The notes under the pieces are model-generated. The model saw only the letters and a list, made by a program, of their open reading frames with translations, had not been told where the DNA came from and made no database searches. From Setoptus koraiensis (taxonomy: Eukaryota > Arthropoda), in the NCBI GenBank assembly GCA_048013815.1, contig CM106585.1:9114001-9178000 (forward strand): 64,000 nt of DNA, given 5' to 3'. The position numbers were made by a program, and so were the translations under genes. Position 1 is the first letter of the stretch. Each line of letters opens with the position of its first letter. This document shows, piece by piece, positions 36,361 through 48,943 of this stretch.

Positions 36361-38439
36361 TATTTCATATATATATTAAATGACACAACGGCGCCTGTGC
36401 AACAGCGCCACTCACTCTCGAGCCACTCGGACCCGTCGATACAGGCACGGCCGGCGCCGGGCCCCACGCGGCCGCGCTGCCACAGAGTACACACACACAC
36501 ACAGCACAAAACGCACACAGTACAAACATGAGCTGCCAGCGCGGCCCGCCTTGCCAGCAAAAATAAATATCGGCTCGGGACAGCGGCACCCGGTTGGCGG
36601 CCCGAAATTCGGGCCGAAAGTTCCCGTCGCGCGCGCCTTTTCCGCGGCCGGCTGGCAAGCTGCACGGTGCCCACAGTATCTCCGGCGAGCTGGTAAGTGC
36701 TGCCGCCGCTGGTAAGTTAATAGTGAGCGGCAGCATTTGCAGTCGGTATGCACGACGGCCGACGTGCAGCGAGAAAATAAAACACTGTAGCAAAAACAGG
36801 CACGTAGCAGCAGCGAGTCGCGACTCGCGAACGGCGCTATATGCACAGCAACGTGCAATTCAAACCGTCGCACTGCAACCGCGTTAGCCCGAGCGCCCCC
36901 GTCTGACGCCGTTGCAGTGCGCCGGCGAACGGGGCCGGCAGCAGTCGCTGAAACAGTAGCGACCTACTCGGCATAATGGAATTAGCGGCACGATCACCCT
37001 CTGCGACGCTGTCACGCCGGCCCGCTAGCTTGCCATTGGCTGGCCGGCCGGCTGGCGGGCGGGCGGGCGGGCCGGTTGAGTGGCTGAATTCGGGCGGCTT
37101 CCACCGGTGTCGCTGTGATGAGTCTAATTTGGTCGTCGGAGGGGCCCCCTTCGAGACGCCAGCCCGGCAAGCTCGACCCGGTGACGTGATGTGGCGGGCC
37201 GCACCACGGTTGCCGAATCGACGGGTCCCGGAATCGACGGTTCGCCGAGTCCCGGAGTCGCCGCGTCGCCGAGTTGCAACCGATAAGCCGACACGCAATG
37301 CGCAACTTGAGGCGAGGTGAAAATGGCTCGATGGCAGCGACGCGCCGACGATACATTAAACTGGGCACACTTGCAATTTGGTTCCCATAAAACCCACCCA
37401 CACACTTGATCAGTTGCTGGCTCTTGTTGTTTTGGCAAACTGTCGCAGTGATTTAACGCCGACACAAACATTGACTCGGGCGAGACAACCGGCCCGACCT
37501 TTGCGCGGCCTGTGGCGCCTATTTTTCACGCGGGCAACTTGAGCGAACATGACCCGTAACGGAGCCGAAAACTTTCCAAGCGAGCACGAGCAAGTTGTTC
37601 GCGACGACCCACTTCGTCGGCCTCTCCGAGGGCCAGCGCGCTTGATTAAGAATGAAATCGATTCAATCGATTCTTATCCACACTATCCCACCAGCCACTC
37701 TGGGCCCCAGCACTGCATTCGCATTGGCCCCAGACTGTGGGGCGACGCTTTCACTATGCGAACGCGCGCATTGCAGTGCCACATAAATACATCATCTACT
37801 TCATCTTTTGTCTTGCCGCGATACGTCCCTTGTATCATTGATTGGAAACCAATGAGGCGAATGAGCCCCCGCACCCTCTCTCCCAATCAGACACAAACTA
37901 GACGCTGCATGGATGGAGATAACCGATACAACCTCCATTGGGTAGGTATTGTCTCGAATGCGAGCCACAACTACAACAACGACTGCAACTACCATTGAGC
38001 ACTGGCTTGTCACACCTTCGCAAATTGCGAGTACACATTTCAAATCAAGGTAGATCAAGCAGTGATACTGCATAGGATTGGCCCCGTCCAGATTCCGACT
38101 CAATTCGCAATGCTTTCGCTCGTCCGAATGAAGCTGCCCGCTTATGATAGATTTTTGTCGCCAGACATTTGCCAGATGACACATGGAACAACTCAATTCA
38201 AGTCGATCTACTTTATGAGCTGCCAGAGAAGTATCACAATCGCGTGAGACGCCATAAATCAATGGCGTCCCACTACCAGCCAAGATAGTACCCAATACCA
38301 GCGACAAGAACTATCGGCTAGTACCCGAACGGGCCTTTTTTAACCGCATGGCAATTCCAAACAAGAACTAGACTTTGTTTTTCGTCCATTGTGGATCTTA
38401 GCGTGGTTTATTCCGAAAAGTTTAAACAATTGACTTTTA

Positions 38440-38666
38440 TTTGGACGAAATGATTAATTCATTTTTCTTACTTTTTTTTTTTTGATTTAAATCATGGTCT
38501 AAATGGTTTTTATTGCTAACGAAAACCATTCAGAATTTTTCAGTAAGAGCCATTTTAATAAAGCCGAGAAATATTAAAAACCATTTCGTCCAAAAAATGC
38601 CCATTTTAATCATGGTTTAAATCAAGAATGGTCCATATTCATCAAAGCCTAAAATGAATTAATCAT
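38440..38666. repeat. Nested AT-rich fold-back sequence (MITE-like)
   Basis: Several complementary pairs nest around one centre. A perfect 16-bp pair ATGATTAATTCATTTT (38450-38465) matches its reverse complement at 38651-38666. A 13-bp pair TTTGGACGAAATG (38440-38452) matches 38582-38594. Imperfect pairs near 38479-38495 and 38615-38633 also match. The whole could fold into a branched hairpin. It has no coding capacity and is probably a small non-autonomous DNA element. Confidence 0.5.
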
Positions 38667-39660
38667 CGGCCGTGGTTTAATCCATAATTTTAATGTAGAG
38701 ACCCCACTCTAGCAGGAACCAAAACCGCGTCCGTCCTTACCCCTTCTACGCGGCTCTCAAGCGGGTTCCGGGTATCTGAAGGTTCGCGAACGTTATTAGT
38801 GCTCGGAGTTTTATTGGTCGGGCAGAAGCTTCTGGCTGCTCGAGTTGAGCAAATCAGCCACTCTAGAGATCCGTACTCAGGCGAGTCATTTATAACGCTC
38901 CAAAGGGATGAGACTGAATGTCTGAAATCCATTATGGAATAAAAATTATTTATTATCTATCAGAAGGGCTTCAATCGCGATGAAAGGCCCCACTCGAGAT
39001 CGCGCTTAATTGATGCGATCATAAAAATTCGGGCTGCAATCAGTACAAGCCAGAAACAAGGTTCAGGCATGCAGTGAAAGCGGCAACTCTCATTAAGTTC
39101 GTTTCAAACCGAAATTGCCAGAGAAGGGTTTTCCGAAAATAAAGCTAGCTAAATAGCACACCGAAAATGCGATTTTCACAGCGATGTTGCCCTGATTGTC
39201 GGGGCTCGCCAGGCTTGGCACAGATTCGTTGCTGCTCACCTGCAGACATCATTCGAAAGATCGACAACGAATGAACATTCTTATTCTGCTGCTCTTTTTA
39301 CCCATGCCAGTTGGTCTGAATCCCACATACCGCCTTCCCACAATGGAATGCAAATCTGTGATATGAAAGCTTCTTCAAGAGAGTTGATCTGGACAAATTT
39401 CTAAAATTTGTTGACAGTGTTTGTAGAGAATGGCTAGTCGATAAACAAGTGGATAAATGAATAATCTGCTGGGATATTCCCGAGGTAATGGATCATGGCT
39501 GAAGACATTACTTACCGCGCTATATCGAATTGAGAGATCAAGGCAGTGAATCATGATAGTTGACAGGTTTCCGTATATCTATTGATTGTCCAATCGCCGT
39601 TTCAATTGATCCATGCGAACGAAGTTTTTTTTTTGACTGATCTCTAATCGAAAAACGTAA

Positions 39661-39740
39661 CTTATGATCTAAATTTGCTAGTTCAGTGCAATATTGTAGA
39701 AGGTGGAAAATCTAGCCAGGGGGCAAAGTGTTACACTATT
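39661..39740. repeat. Left copy of a diverged direct repeat flanking the kelch gene
   Basis: About 47 of the first 60 bases match the sequence just after the kelch stop codon (41247-41325), including CAGTTCAG, TAGAAGGT and AATCTAGCCAG. It is best read as the relic of a 3' end from a duplicated neighbour of the kelch gene. Confidence 0.6.
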
Positions 39741-40052
39741 AGGCATGTTTTTTTTCTTCTAGCTTATGTTGAGATAATTTGCGATGATAGCAGATGAGAT
39801 TAAAGGTAAGGCCGAAAAGATAAGCACCAGTGCTACTGTTTTTTATCTCACTTTTCGATGAAGAGCATGCAACACAAAAACTAATCATGATCATGAGTAC
39901 CACAGAAACATAATTTGCTGGCTTATATGACACAATCCACCTACATCTGCTTACACAAGATTTATAAACATAATTTGTCAATGTCACCACCGTTCGTCAC
40001 CCTGAGCGAGCTAAATCTATGCTGTTAGACCTTTTGTTGAAAAATCCACATT

Positions 40053-41240
40053 ATGGTCTTAGAGGAGCTAGTTGTTATTATTACATTTATTATAAATGTT
40101 ATAATTGGCCTAATTGAAATTTTACGTAAATTTTTCGCCTCGATCCATGAAGACAACGAAAATCCTTCATTGTATATGTTTATGACGGATACCCGTCGAG
40201 GATATGTAACGAAGTACAATTCAACCAGAGATACATGGACTTATATGATACATGCGCCCAGCACGCTGCATCCCATGTGTGATGCGATTATTGAAGCTGG
40301 ATATGATAGAGTTTGCATCATGAACATTGGAATAAACCGACCCAATCCTGAGAGTGGCCAGTGTAGGATTCGCAACATGAACATTAGAGAAAACCACACG
40401 GTGACCTTCGAGAGTTATCATCCCTCGATCGGATCCCTAGCAGGATACAATGTTCCGACCCTCGAAATTAACATGAGGAGTAGTTGCGCTGCAGTTTTCC
40501 ATCAAGGTTCGCTATATTTCCATGATATCTATTATACCCGATCTGGTGATCGAAGCAGGTTTCGCAAGTTTTCGCGCACGCTTAAAAGGTCTCAAAAGTG
40601 GACACACTGTGCGCCCACATCAACCAAGCGATTTGGATCACAATTAGTGAGTCTGAACAATCATATTTACTCCATTGGAGGCTGCGGTCTCTCAGAGGAG
40701 TCAAGACATTTTAGAACTGTCGAACGCTACGATCCGAATCTTGATATATGGAGATTTGTTGCACCTATGCTCGAGGCGGACGGTTTCATTAAAGCAGCAG
40801 TTCTACAAGGGTGTATCTACGTAGTGGGAAGCAGTCTTACCACAAATGATGATCAGATAAGTCATTTATTCGCGGAAATGTACGATCCGCAATTAGACAC
40901 TTGGACACGGACAGTACTTCCTAGATTTAGAAGAGGAGACGAAGTTGTCAGTTTGACTGCTCTCGATGGTATTCTCTGCGGATTAATCAAGAATCATCAT
41001 GAAGAAGATTACAGATTACTTACACATAATCCCAACATTGGACGGTAAGTGTTTGATATTCACCGTTGAGCTATTTGTTTTCATCAAATTTTTATTATTG
41101 TGTAACACTCATACATCTCTGCCCCATTCCTAACATGTAGCAATTGGTATTGGTATTCAATTCCTCATAACGGAATGAACATTTATCGTCTGCTAGCTTT
41201 ATCATTTGAGGATGAGAACAACTTTAGAGGAATCCAATAA
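40053..41240 (+). CDS. Kelch-repeat protein with N-terminal hydrophobic segment, two exons
   Basis: Exons 40053-41044 and 41141-41240 are joined across a 96-bp intron (CG|GTAAGT ... ACATGTAG|CA). The join restores Arg-Asn-Trp-Tyr-Trp and gives 363 aa. The ATG has a good context (ACATTATGG) and an in-frame stop lies upstream. Residues 7-25 are hydrophobic (signal anchor or membrane segment) instead of the usual BTB domain. The rest reads as kelch blades: YNSTRDTWTYM (about 55-65), HQGSLYF with W183, then NNHIYSIGGCG ... VERYDPNLDIWRFVAPM (202-239), LQGCIYVVGS ... AEMYDPQLDTW (251-284) and a last blade split by the intron. The GG, Y and W residues of the kelch motif are present. Family role: a beta-propeller for protein binding; here perhaps membrane-tethered. 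AATAAA overlaps the stop (41236-41241). It probably belongs to a locally duplicated family. Confidence 0.88.
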
Positions 41241-44200
41241 AAAAAGCTCATGATCTTGATATGTCAGTTCAGCGCAACATGATAGAAGGTCGAGAATCTA
41301 GCCAGAAGTTGGAGTGTAACATATTCTGAGTCATTGATTCAATTTACGGCACGTCTTCCATTGTGACCAATGAGGTTGTAAGGTACATAGATACGACAAA
41401 TCTGTTGCGGCCTAGTAATGTGTTGCTCGGCAACAGCAATTCCGAGACAAGTGAAGCTATGAACAATGGCGTATCGCCGCCGAGCATATCGTCCGTCTTG
41501 CGGTCTATTCAATTGACTATACACAACATGTTTTCGTCCGTTAATTTTGGCTCGAGCACGAAGAAGCTTCGATTTTGATCATTCACTGCTGACGAGTGAA
41601 GTATTGTTATTTGGAGACATAATCAGCCAGTGGGAAACTGTGCGACATGTTTCATGCCGGAGGTATTTGAGGTATGAAATTAGATCGAACGGTCGTGACG
41701 GCGGATGTTTGATTCAGTTGGTTGTGCTCTGCTAGGGTAGAATTGAAAATACATCCGCCCAAGTGGGTACAACATCTCGAATCGTGCTGCTTCCAATGGA
41801 GAGCGCATAAAATGGAAAAGTTGGGTGAAATGGCCCATTCTTTTGGCGACCTTAATTACCAAATCAGTGAATCAGTGTTCGTTCAATTCATTGTACTCTG
41901 TTTTTGTCATTGTGACGCGCAGTGTCTTAGTTCTTCGATTTCGACAATGAATAGTGAAAGAAACCCACTTATAATTGGTAGCCAGCGGTTGACATTGCTG
42001 CCCGTTTGACAACAATACAATACAGAGTAGTAACACAATAGTAGTAAGAGGAGATCCATTTTCTTCTTGCTCGCTTGACGGCCACTGCTACAGGGCTCGA
42101 CAACAATTGCTGGTCCGAGGCCAGAGTTTCAGATCACTCAAGACCCAAGTTTGTCAGTATTTGTTTGTCCAGTTTACTCACCACTTGTGACCGTGATGTT
42201 TATTGTTGACTGTGGGGCCCCCTCGCCACGCACCATATACAATCTTGCCTCTATTGGGCATCTAATTTGTCCCACATTTTCATTCACAGTGTCAGTATCT
42301 GTAAATGGTAATAAGATGGACACTGGCGCAACCAGGCGAACAGACAGCCAGCCGGCCAGACAGACAGACAGTCAGACAGTCGGAGTGCAAGATAGGCAAA
42401 CAAACAAACACTTGGCCAGCGGAGAAAGGGATAAAATTAATATTCAATCTGGAAATATCACCAGGCTTGTCATTATCATGTGAGTAAACAATATTTGCAT
42501 GTTCTTATGGTTAGATTTATTACGCGCAGCCGAGGTTATTTATTTGAAGCGTTGGCGGCCTCAAAGGGTTCGGGCCTGTTCTATCGTTTCATCGAGCTCT
42601 CACTCTTTTTTTGCTGTTCGTCTGGCGAGTCAACTAACCGATATTGTATGCACTTTGCATGCTCTGGATTTCCGCCCAAAATAGAGCCCAATGTTGCAAT
42701 GCAGAAATCTCGCCCTCAACAACATGTACACACATTACACAAGATCAAACACTTTCCCAGCAGCTCTATTTCTCTGAGGCCAAATCCATTGTGCCTCACG
42801 AGTGTCCATGATCGGCCATTTAACCAACTTGCTATTGTCTACAGTCAAACCTAATGGGACGAGGGACGCATTTTGGGCCCGTTTCTATTGCCAGTCACTA
42901 GATACTTCACTTTCTAATACGCGCAATATATCAGAAGAATAATAATAGGAAATCTTCAATTCTCGGTGGCATAGCTCAAGTTCTGGCGGGGCCCCAACGG
43001 TGCGCCAGCGTACAGAGCGGACACAGTAGACAATGGCCACACAATGGAAAGGCCAATGTGTACTGAAGCCAGTCGCGACTTTGTCCACAAATCCTGTTCC
43101 GGATTTGTGCCGGGATGAATTGGGATAAATTTTGCCACTGGCGGGCGTTTTGCTTTGGAAATCTGCGAAAAAACAGCCCATTCACATCGCGACAAGATCT
43201 GAAAGTGTTGGGTTGAAATGGAAAATCGCAACAACACTTGCCGGCAAGCCTGTCCCCGGCCCAGAATCAGATTTCGCACGGGCAGAGCATGATTGCCAAT
43301 TGGTGGCCCGTTTATTGCGTGGCCTCTCAATGAAGACAACAAATTGTTGCCTAAAAAGTGATTGGCCGCTTGGCTTTTTTCCCTCTCATTAATAACAATT
43401 TGTTATATATAACCAACTTGTGTTGTGTAGTAGTTGCCGCTGCGCAATTAATGAGTCTATTAGTCGATTAGCCTGGGGTCGCCAAGCCAATGAATGGTGT
43501 CGCCGGTTTTATTTTATGCGCTCGCTCTCTGTTTGCCTCTCATTATTGCCCTGGTTAGAACCTTTTGGGCACCTTATATAATACAAGTTGCATTGAATTG
43601 GGCCCAATGCAGATTTGTATATTGCATGTGAGTTTGACATGAATGAGGGGACAAAAAAGAGCCAACGGAGACGACACAACAACAACAATGTAATCATGCC
43701 ATAGCAACGTTATTGCTGTTGTGCTTTATTTGGTGCTCCGAAAAGAAGCACGACCGATGGCCCGCTTCTGGCCACTGCTCAAATGAACGTTCAGTGGAAA
43801 AAGAGAGAAAGAGAGCGGGGCCCCAACACATTTGTTACTTAATAATTATGACTTGGTCCGCAAGTTGTAGTTGGCGCGCTGCGTCCACACGCGGCCACCA
43901 AATACCCCAAGGGCACATGCCGGCAGAGAGTAGATAGTGGGGCCTTATTGCTGTTTGATTTGATTCATCTGTTTAGTTGGGCCCCTGGAACGTATCGAAT
44001 CTTAAGTATTTCCTCTGGTCTCTTTTTTAAAGCCCGTCTTGTCTTAATATGTTGGCCCGGCGAAAGTTGCGGGTGGCATTTCGAACACCTACCGTGTGCA
44101 CTGTGGCCAAACAAAACGACAGAGTGCTCTTTGCAGCGGCAAATGCGTGCCAAAGATTGCATGATTATGTGACCTCACCAGGTCACTTGAGGCCCCACGA

Positions 44201-47200
44201 GAAGCCACCGGGATACTCGCCAAGAGGCCAAGATAATAACTTGCAGTCCGATGCTAGAAAGAAACTGAACCGCTCTATCGCTATTGCGAAGGTATCCCGT
44301 AGGCACTTAATCACCGGGCGATGAAGTTGCCAAGTCGGAGCGAGCGTGCACCGCAATTGCTCACATGATGACAATATGGCTTGTTGTGTACAATATGGTT
44401 GTCGTCGTTACGACACGCTGTGGCTTCGCTGGCGTTGATCGGACTCGGCAAGACCGTCAGTTTCGGCCAGTGTCCAGTCGCTGTGACACTGAGCCCGGAT
44501 TTATTTCAACTCGGGGCTTAGTATTTGCTACTCGCTATCACGTTGTCCACCTGTCCAGCTGGATAATATAACTCGATACACACGCACTGGTCAGCAGGTC
44601 GCAGCTTTTCGTTAGAATAAAAGGAAGGCCATGTTAATGACAGTTGCACAACAATAACAAACACGACGACACCACACAATACTCTATCGGCTCAGACGGG
44701 ATCACATAGGTCACATGGGCACGGGCGTAAGCTCACTCATAGACTATTATTGAGCTGATGATCCCACAACAATGATCAATATCGCACCTAACTGATAGTT
44801 GCACCGAAACCGTTGTCATTATCGTCATGTTAATAATATATTGTATATACTTACACTAGTTCCCGTTGTCTAGAAACAATCAGCTAAATTGCGTCGGACA
44901 AGCTGCCGATAAAGGCTGACCGTTTGTACGGTCAGCCGGCCCGCACTGGTTCGGGTGCGATTACTGTGACCGCCTTGATAGTATCAAGTTGATACTGATC
45001 GAGCGCTTGAGTTTCAAAATCTCGCGGATATCCGCCAAAAAAAAGTCATCCAGTCAGAAAAATCCCACGGGCTGCGAAATATCCGCGGGATTGCACGTAC
45101 GAATGTGCTCGGGCTCATCGCTATGATGACATATTATTTTAACATCAAGACAGAGTGGTGTTTCGGTGTGCAGCAGAAGAGGCAGAATGGTCTACAACGA
45201 AAATCTAGGGCCGATGTAAGGTCTGCACACTAATGAATGGGATGAGTTCTCGAATTCCGCGAACTGAAACGTGCCCCATTTATTAGTGTGCGTACATTAT
45301 GTGGCAGCACCAAGCGACCCTTCTGGCTGCCGAGCTGTCATTAGTAGACCGTTCACAATGTCTGATCAGATACTTCGGGTGAGTGCCAAACCAGCCATAG
45401 AAGTTGGCCCCTGAAATGGGACTCTCTGGCGTTGACCTTTGTATGAAGTTGTATTCTCTCACGGCTCGATAAGAGATGTGCCAAGATTGGGCCATTCGAG
45501 GGCCTGGGTGCGATACCAGCTACAACGCGTATGAATGAATCAGGCAAATCTGGTGCAAGTCAATAAATAATGTGCATGTTGGTTCTCTGTCGAATGATTA
45601 ATGGACTTTATTTAGATGTTGACTTTGTGAATCCACAATTTGCAACGACTTCAGATATACGAGTACATATGCTATTTGATGAAGCTCTAGCTACACTGAC
45701 AACACATTCATAGCCGATACAAGCATAGTGTGTAGATTGATTCATTGATCACGAAATGAAATCAAAATATGTATAAATAAATGAAAAAAAGAGAACAGCC
45801 TAGTGAGAGGTTTCTCGGTGGTTCCCCCCGGAACTGAGCGAGAGTCCGAATTCTGAGATTTGTAAGTAAGCGCCGAAGAAAACATTAACAAGTGGGTTAA
45901 CAAGTGTGAACATAGCAACCGCCCAGGATTCAACAACGGCAACATGATACGTGGGTGAAATTTAATGTTTCATCAACTTTGCTGAAATAATAACTGAAAT
46001 AATAAGTTATTATCACCCACCTCCTAGACGCACTAACAGAGCCTCACATCCTCTGAGGATCATCCTCAGCATTCCGCGCGCATCCCACCATTTTAGTATC
46101 CGTCATCATTAGGCCTTAATTAAAACCAATACCCATTATTGAAAATAACGACCAAGTCTCTGTCCATTCTTCTTGTTGCTTTACAAAAACAACGAAGCTT
46201 CAGCTGTCAGGTTGTTTGTCGAGCGTCAATCAAGCACCGAACGTGACCCGTCATGATCTCTATGTCTGTTGGCACCAATAAGTAGTAGCAGCTGCTGAGA
46301 TCACCTTCAAATCGATAGTGCTGACTAATCTGTTCGGCCGAGCGACTAAGCGCCTAGAAATATATCATTACATCACCGTCCGGTGTCGTCGTTGCATTAC
46401 AATGGCCGTTCAATGGCGCTACGTGTTGTGTCCCCACGAAGCTACCTCGTTAGCGTTGTTGCTATTGTGAGTGAGTGAGTTTGTTGAACTAGACAAAATT
46501 GTGTTTGTTGACACTTATCAGCTCAAATAAACACCAAATCTGGTGTACAAAGAGAGGGGGAGAGAGAGATAGAGCGATAGAGCACAAGCCTATAGAACGA
46601 CAAATGAGACTAGTAGTAGAAATTGTGTCGAAAATAACAAACAAGAACAAGATACATTCGTCATTCTAGTGCTTGGTATTTGCCGAAATGTGTCTCGCCC
46701 AAAAGAAGATGCGCGAAATGTGAGCGGCAAGAAACAAATTTGGCGACCGTTGCTTGTATGATGAGTGCAGAGATAGACAAACGTCTATATGACATCGGAT
46801 TGATAGATGATACGATAATGTCAATATATTAATGGTTTGTTACGTTCCTACACAAAGCCCGCTCCGTTTCCATTCGCGAACGATTTCATTCGCAACGATC
46901 CGATCCGTTACGATCGGGAAAAAAAGATTTGATTCGAAACGATTGGAGACCATTCGGTCCGAAACGATACAATAAATATGATACAGACTACGCTGAGAAT
47001 GATCCGGCTCGACATACCAATTCTGCGAACAGTAGTTCGTGCTTGCGGGCTCAACATCGGGTCACCTATTCCAGTCGGAAAAACTCACTCATATATATAT
47101 ACAAAAATATGTACGATACTGGACGACTCACGGACTGGATGGTCGGCAGAATGGAAAGCAGCGATTGGTTGCGCCAAATAGCGACTCATCCTCTATTTAC

Positions 47201-47450
47201 TTATCGAAAAATGGTCCCCAGAGATATGGACCATAAATTATCACGATGGCGAATTCTTTTCAAAATCCAATTTCGATCAACTCTAGTGGTATAAATTATC
47301 ATGGTTAGATTTTTTATATAGACAATTTATCTATTTATTAGTCTCTTTCGGTCTCAGTTGCTAGATGTGATCTGCCCTCTCTCCCTCACTACTTCTGACT
47401 TGGTTAAATCAAGATGACAGATTAAGATAGATTATGACTGTATAAAGCAA
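41241..47450. other. Intergenic region, no firm gene
   Basis: Starts with the right copy of the kelch-flanking repeat (41247-41325). A pocket at 42.1-43.9 kb has GGGGCCCC (42214, 42988, 43817) and CAGACAGACAG repeats like the left part of the window. Around 46860-46975 there is an irregular CGATCC/GAAACGAT-rich stretch. Short open frames (41722-42009, 45283-45495 minus, 46929-47294) have no recognisable domain. Confidence 0.45.
41247..41325. repeat. Right copy of the direct repeat flanking the kelch gene
   Basis: Lies in the 3' UTR or just past the kelch gene. See the left copy at 39661-39740: same orientation, about 78 percent match over 60 bases. Confidence 0.6.
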
Positions 47451-47457
47451 CTAAACT

Positions 47458-48127
47458 ATGGCAGCCGGCAGCTCAGATTCTTTGATTGGATATTTCCGTT
47501 CTCTCTATTCAACGAACGTCCAAAGAACCATTTCAGAGGCCCAGTTTTCGTGTCAGCTAAGTCGATTGGGTTGGCTAGCAAAACTAATAATAGGTTTCAC
47601 TAGTATCATCGTGAACATCAAATTTGGTCCGTTGCTCTCAGCCCATCACGGGTCGGCCCCAAAGCCATTGCTTTTGTTGTTGCTGATAGCGTATGGTTCA
47701 ATCGTGACAGTGTCATGGCAAACAAACGATCGTATTCTTTGTACAGCAAATATGTGTTTGTGTAGTCCATCGATGTTCAAGGCCAACACCCCTGTTAGGG
47801 CGGCCAGCCGAAAACTAAAATTTTGTTTCTGCTTTTGGTTTGCATTACGTTTTCCAGAGTCACAACATCAATAATAATGAATTGAACATGTTATGCAATC
47901 AATTACAACAAATGATTGATGCAAGATCCTCTGCCAAAAACCATCTGAGTAAAAGGAATCCATTCCAAAATGCAATCAGTTGTGATCTTATCACATCCAT
48001 TTCGATGACAATGATACATAGCAAAAAGTTAGGACAGAACCTTTCCAGAAAATATTCGCATGAAAAATCGCGTGCAGACAACAATTTTTTTTTCACATAT
48101 GCCATTTCCAGACGGATGTATATTTAG
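47458..48127 (+). CDS. Uncharacterised open frames, possible two-exon small membrane protein
   Basis: Two partly overlapping plus-strand frames are present. The first (47458-47874) starts at an ATG with strong context (AACTATGG) and has two hydrophobic segments (WLAKLIIGFTSIIVN and LLLLLLIAYGSIVTV). The second continues to a TAG at 48125-48127 and is preceded by a good acceptor (ACGTTTTCCAG, 47860); it encodes a polar, Asn/Ser/Lys-rich chain. No good donor linking them was found, so this may be two chance frames or a decayed gene. No family is recognised. Confidence 0.25.
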
Positions 48128-48695
48128 TCTGGTGCATCAGGATTTTTCTTGCTTCGATCGATTTTCAATCAGAATGCAATCTATGTTCATATCACACGAC
48201 TTATTACACAACAGTTCCAACGAAATAGAATAGAAAAAATGCAGAAAAAAGACCCTCAGAAAACAAATGATGTGGAAAAGCAACCTGGGACGTGAGAATA
48301 GGAACATAAATAGTGGACTCTAAAAATCCTTGGTCAAAATTCATTCTAATTCAACAAGCTTCTAGAGTCGAGACGATGAGAATTCGAAAATACCTGGTAT
48401 TTACCTGATCGATAGAGCGCGATATTGCTAAACTCGAACCGCCAAATCCATTTTTATATTGACTGTGCTAACTGATTCCGGTGTTTACTTATGACATTTT
48501 TCAAAGTAAGCCTAGCCATTTCGTTGATGCATGCGATGAAATTCAGTGTGACCTAAGCTAAATGTTGACATAAGTTGACGCAGCTTGTATGCGGATATTG
48601 AAATAAGTTGGGTTCACCTTACTATCCAGATTGGTCACGAATGGCGTGATCATATCTATCACCTCAATTGCTCAAAACAATCATTAATCTTGAAT

Positions 48696-48746
48696 GACTC
48701 TTATACATACATAAATATGTATTCTATTTATGTATGTATAAGAGTC
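48696..48746. other. Perfect 22-bp stem hairpin with 7-base loop
   Basis: The arm at 48696-48717 is the exact reverse complement of 48725-48746; the loop is TGTATTC. The stem is AT-rich (ATACATAC core) and begins and ends with GACTC/GAGTC. It lies about 200 bp upstream of the receptor-like gene. It could be a short palindromic element, a structured regulatory RNA or a replication-slippage product. Confidence 0.7.
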
Positions 48747-48943
48747 GCTTATATTTTTTGGGTTTCATTGTACTGATTTTTTGTTGGTTCAATCATGATA
48801 GGAATTTGTACAACACACAAGTTATTGAATGAGAAACTGTTTAGAAAACATATCGAAACTACTCAGACTCAATAGATTTGATTACTCAACATTGTAGATA
48901 TTGAATTTCATTAGTGATCGAAAGCAAAGATAATCAACTCATC

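Larger units (their letters stand above)
37500..40052. other. Transition to AT-richer DNA, no firm gene
   Basis: The microsatellite- and GGGGCCCC-rich style ends around 37.2-37.5 kb. The region holds open frames of modest length (37549-37998 plus; 37801-38307 minus; 38690-38932 minus) with no recognisable domain or splice support, a nested fold-back sequence (38440-38666), and the left copy of the repeat flanking the kelch gene (39661-39740). Confidence 0.4.

Noticed and set aside
36365-36873. Overlapping frames of 100-153 codons on both strands
   Set aside because: A CpG-rich stretch has few stop codons; the frames overlap in several phases and have no domain.
45283-45547. Two overlapping minus-strand frames (MAQSWHISYR-type)
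   Set aside because: No start context, splice support or domain; two phases open at once.
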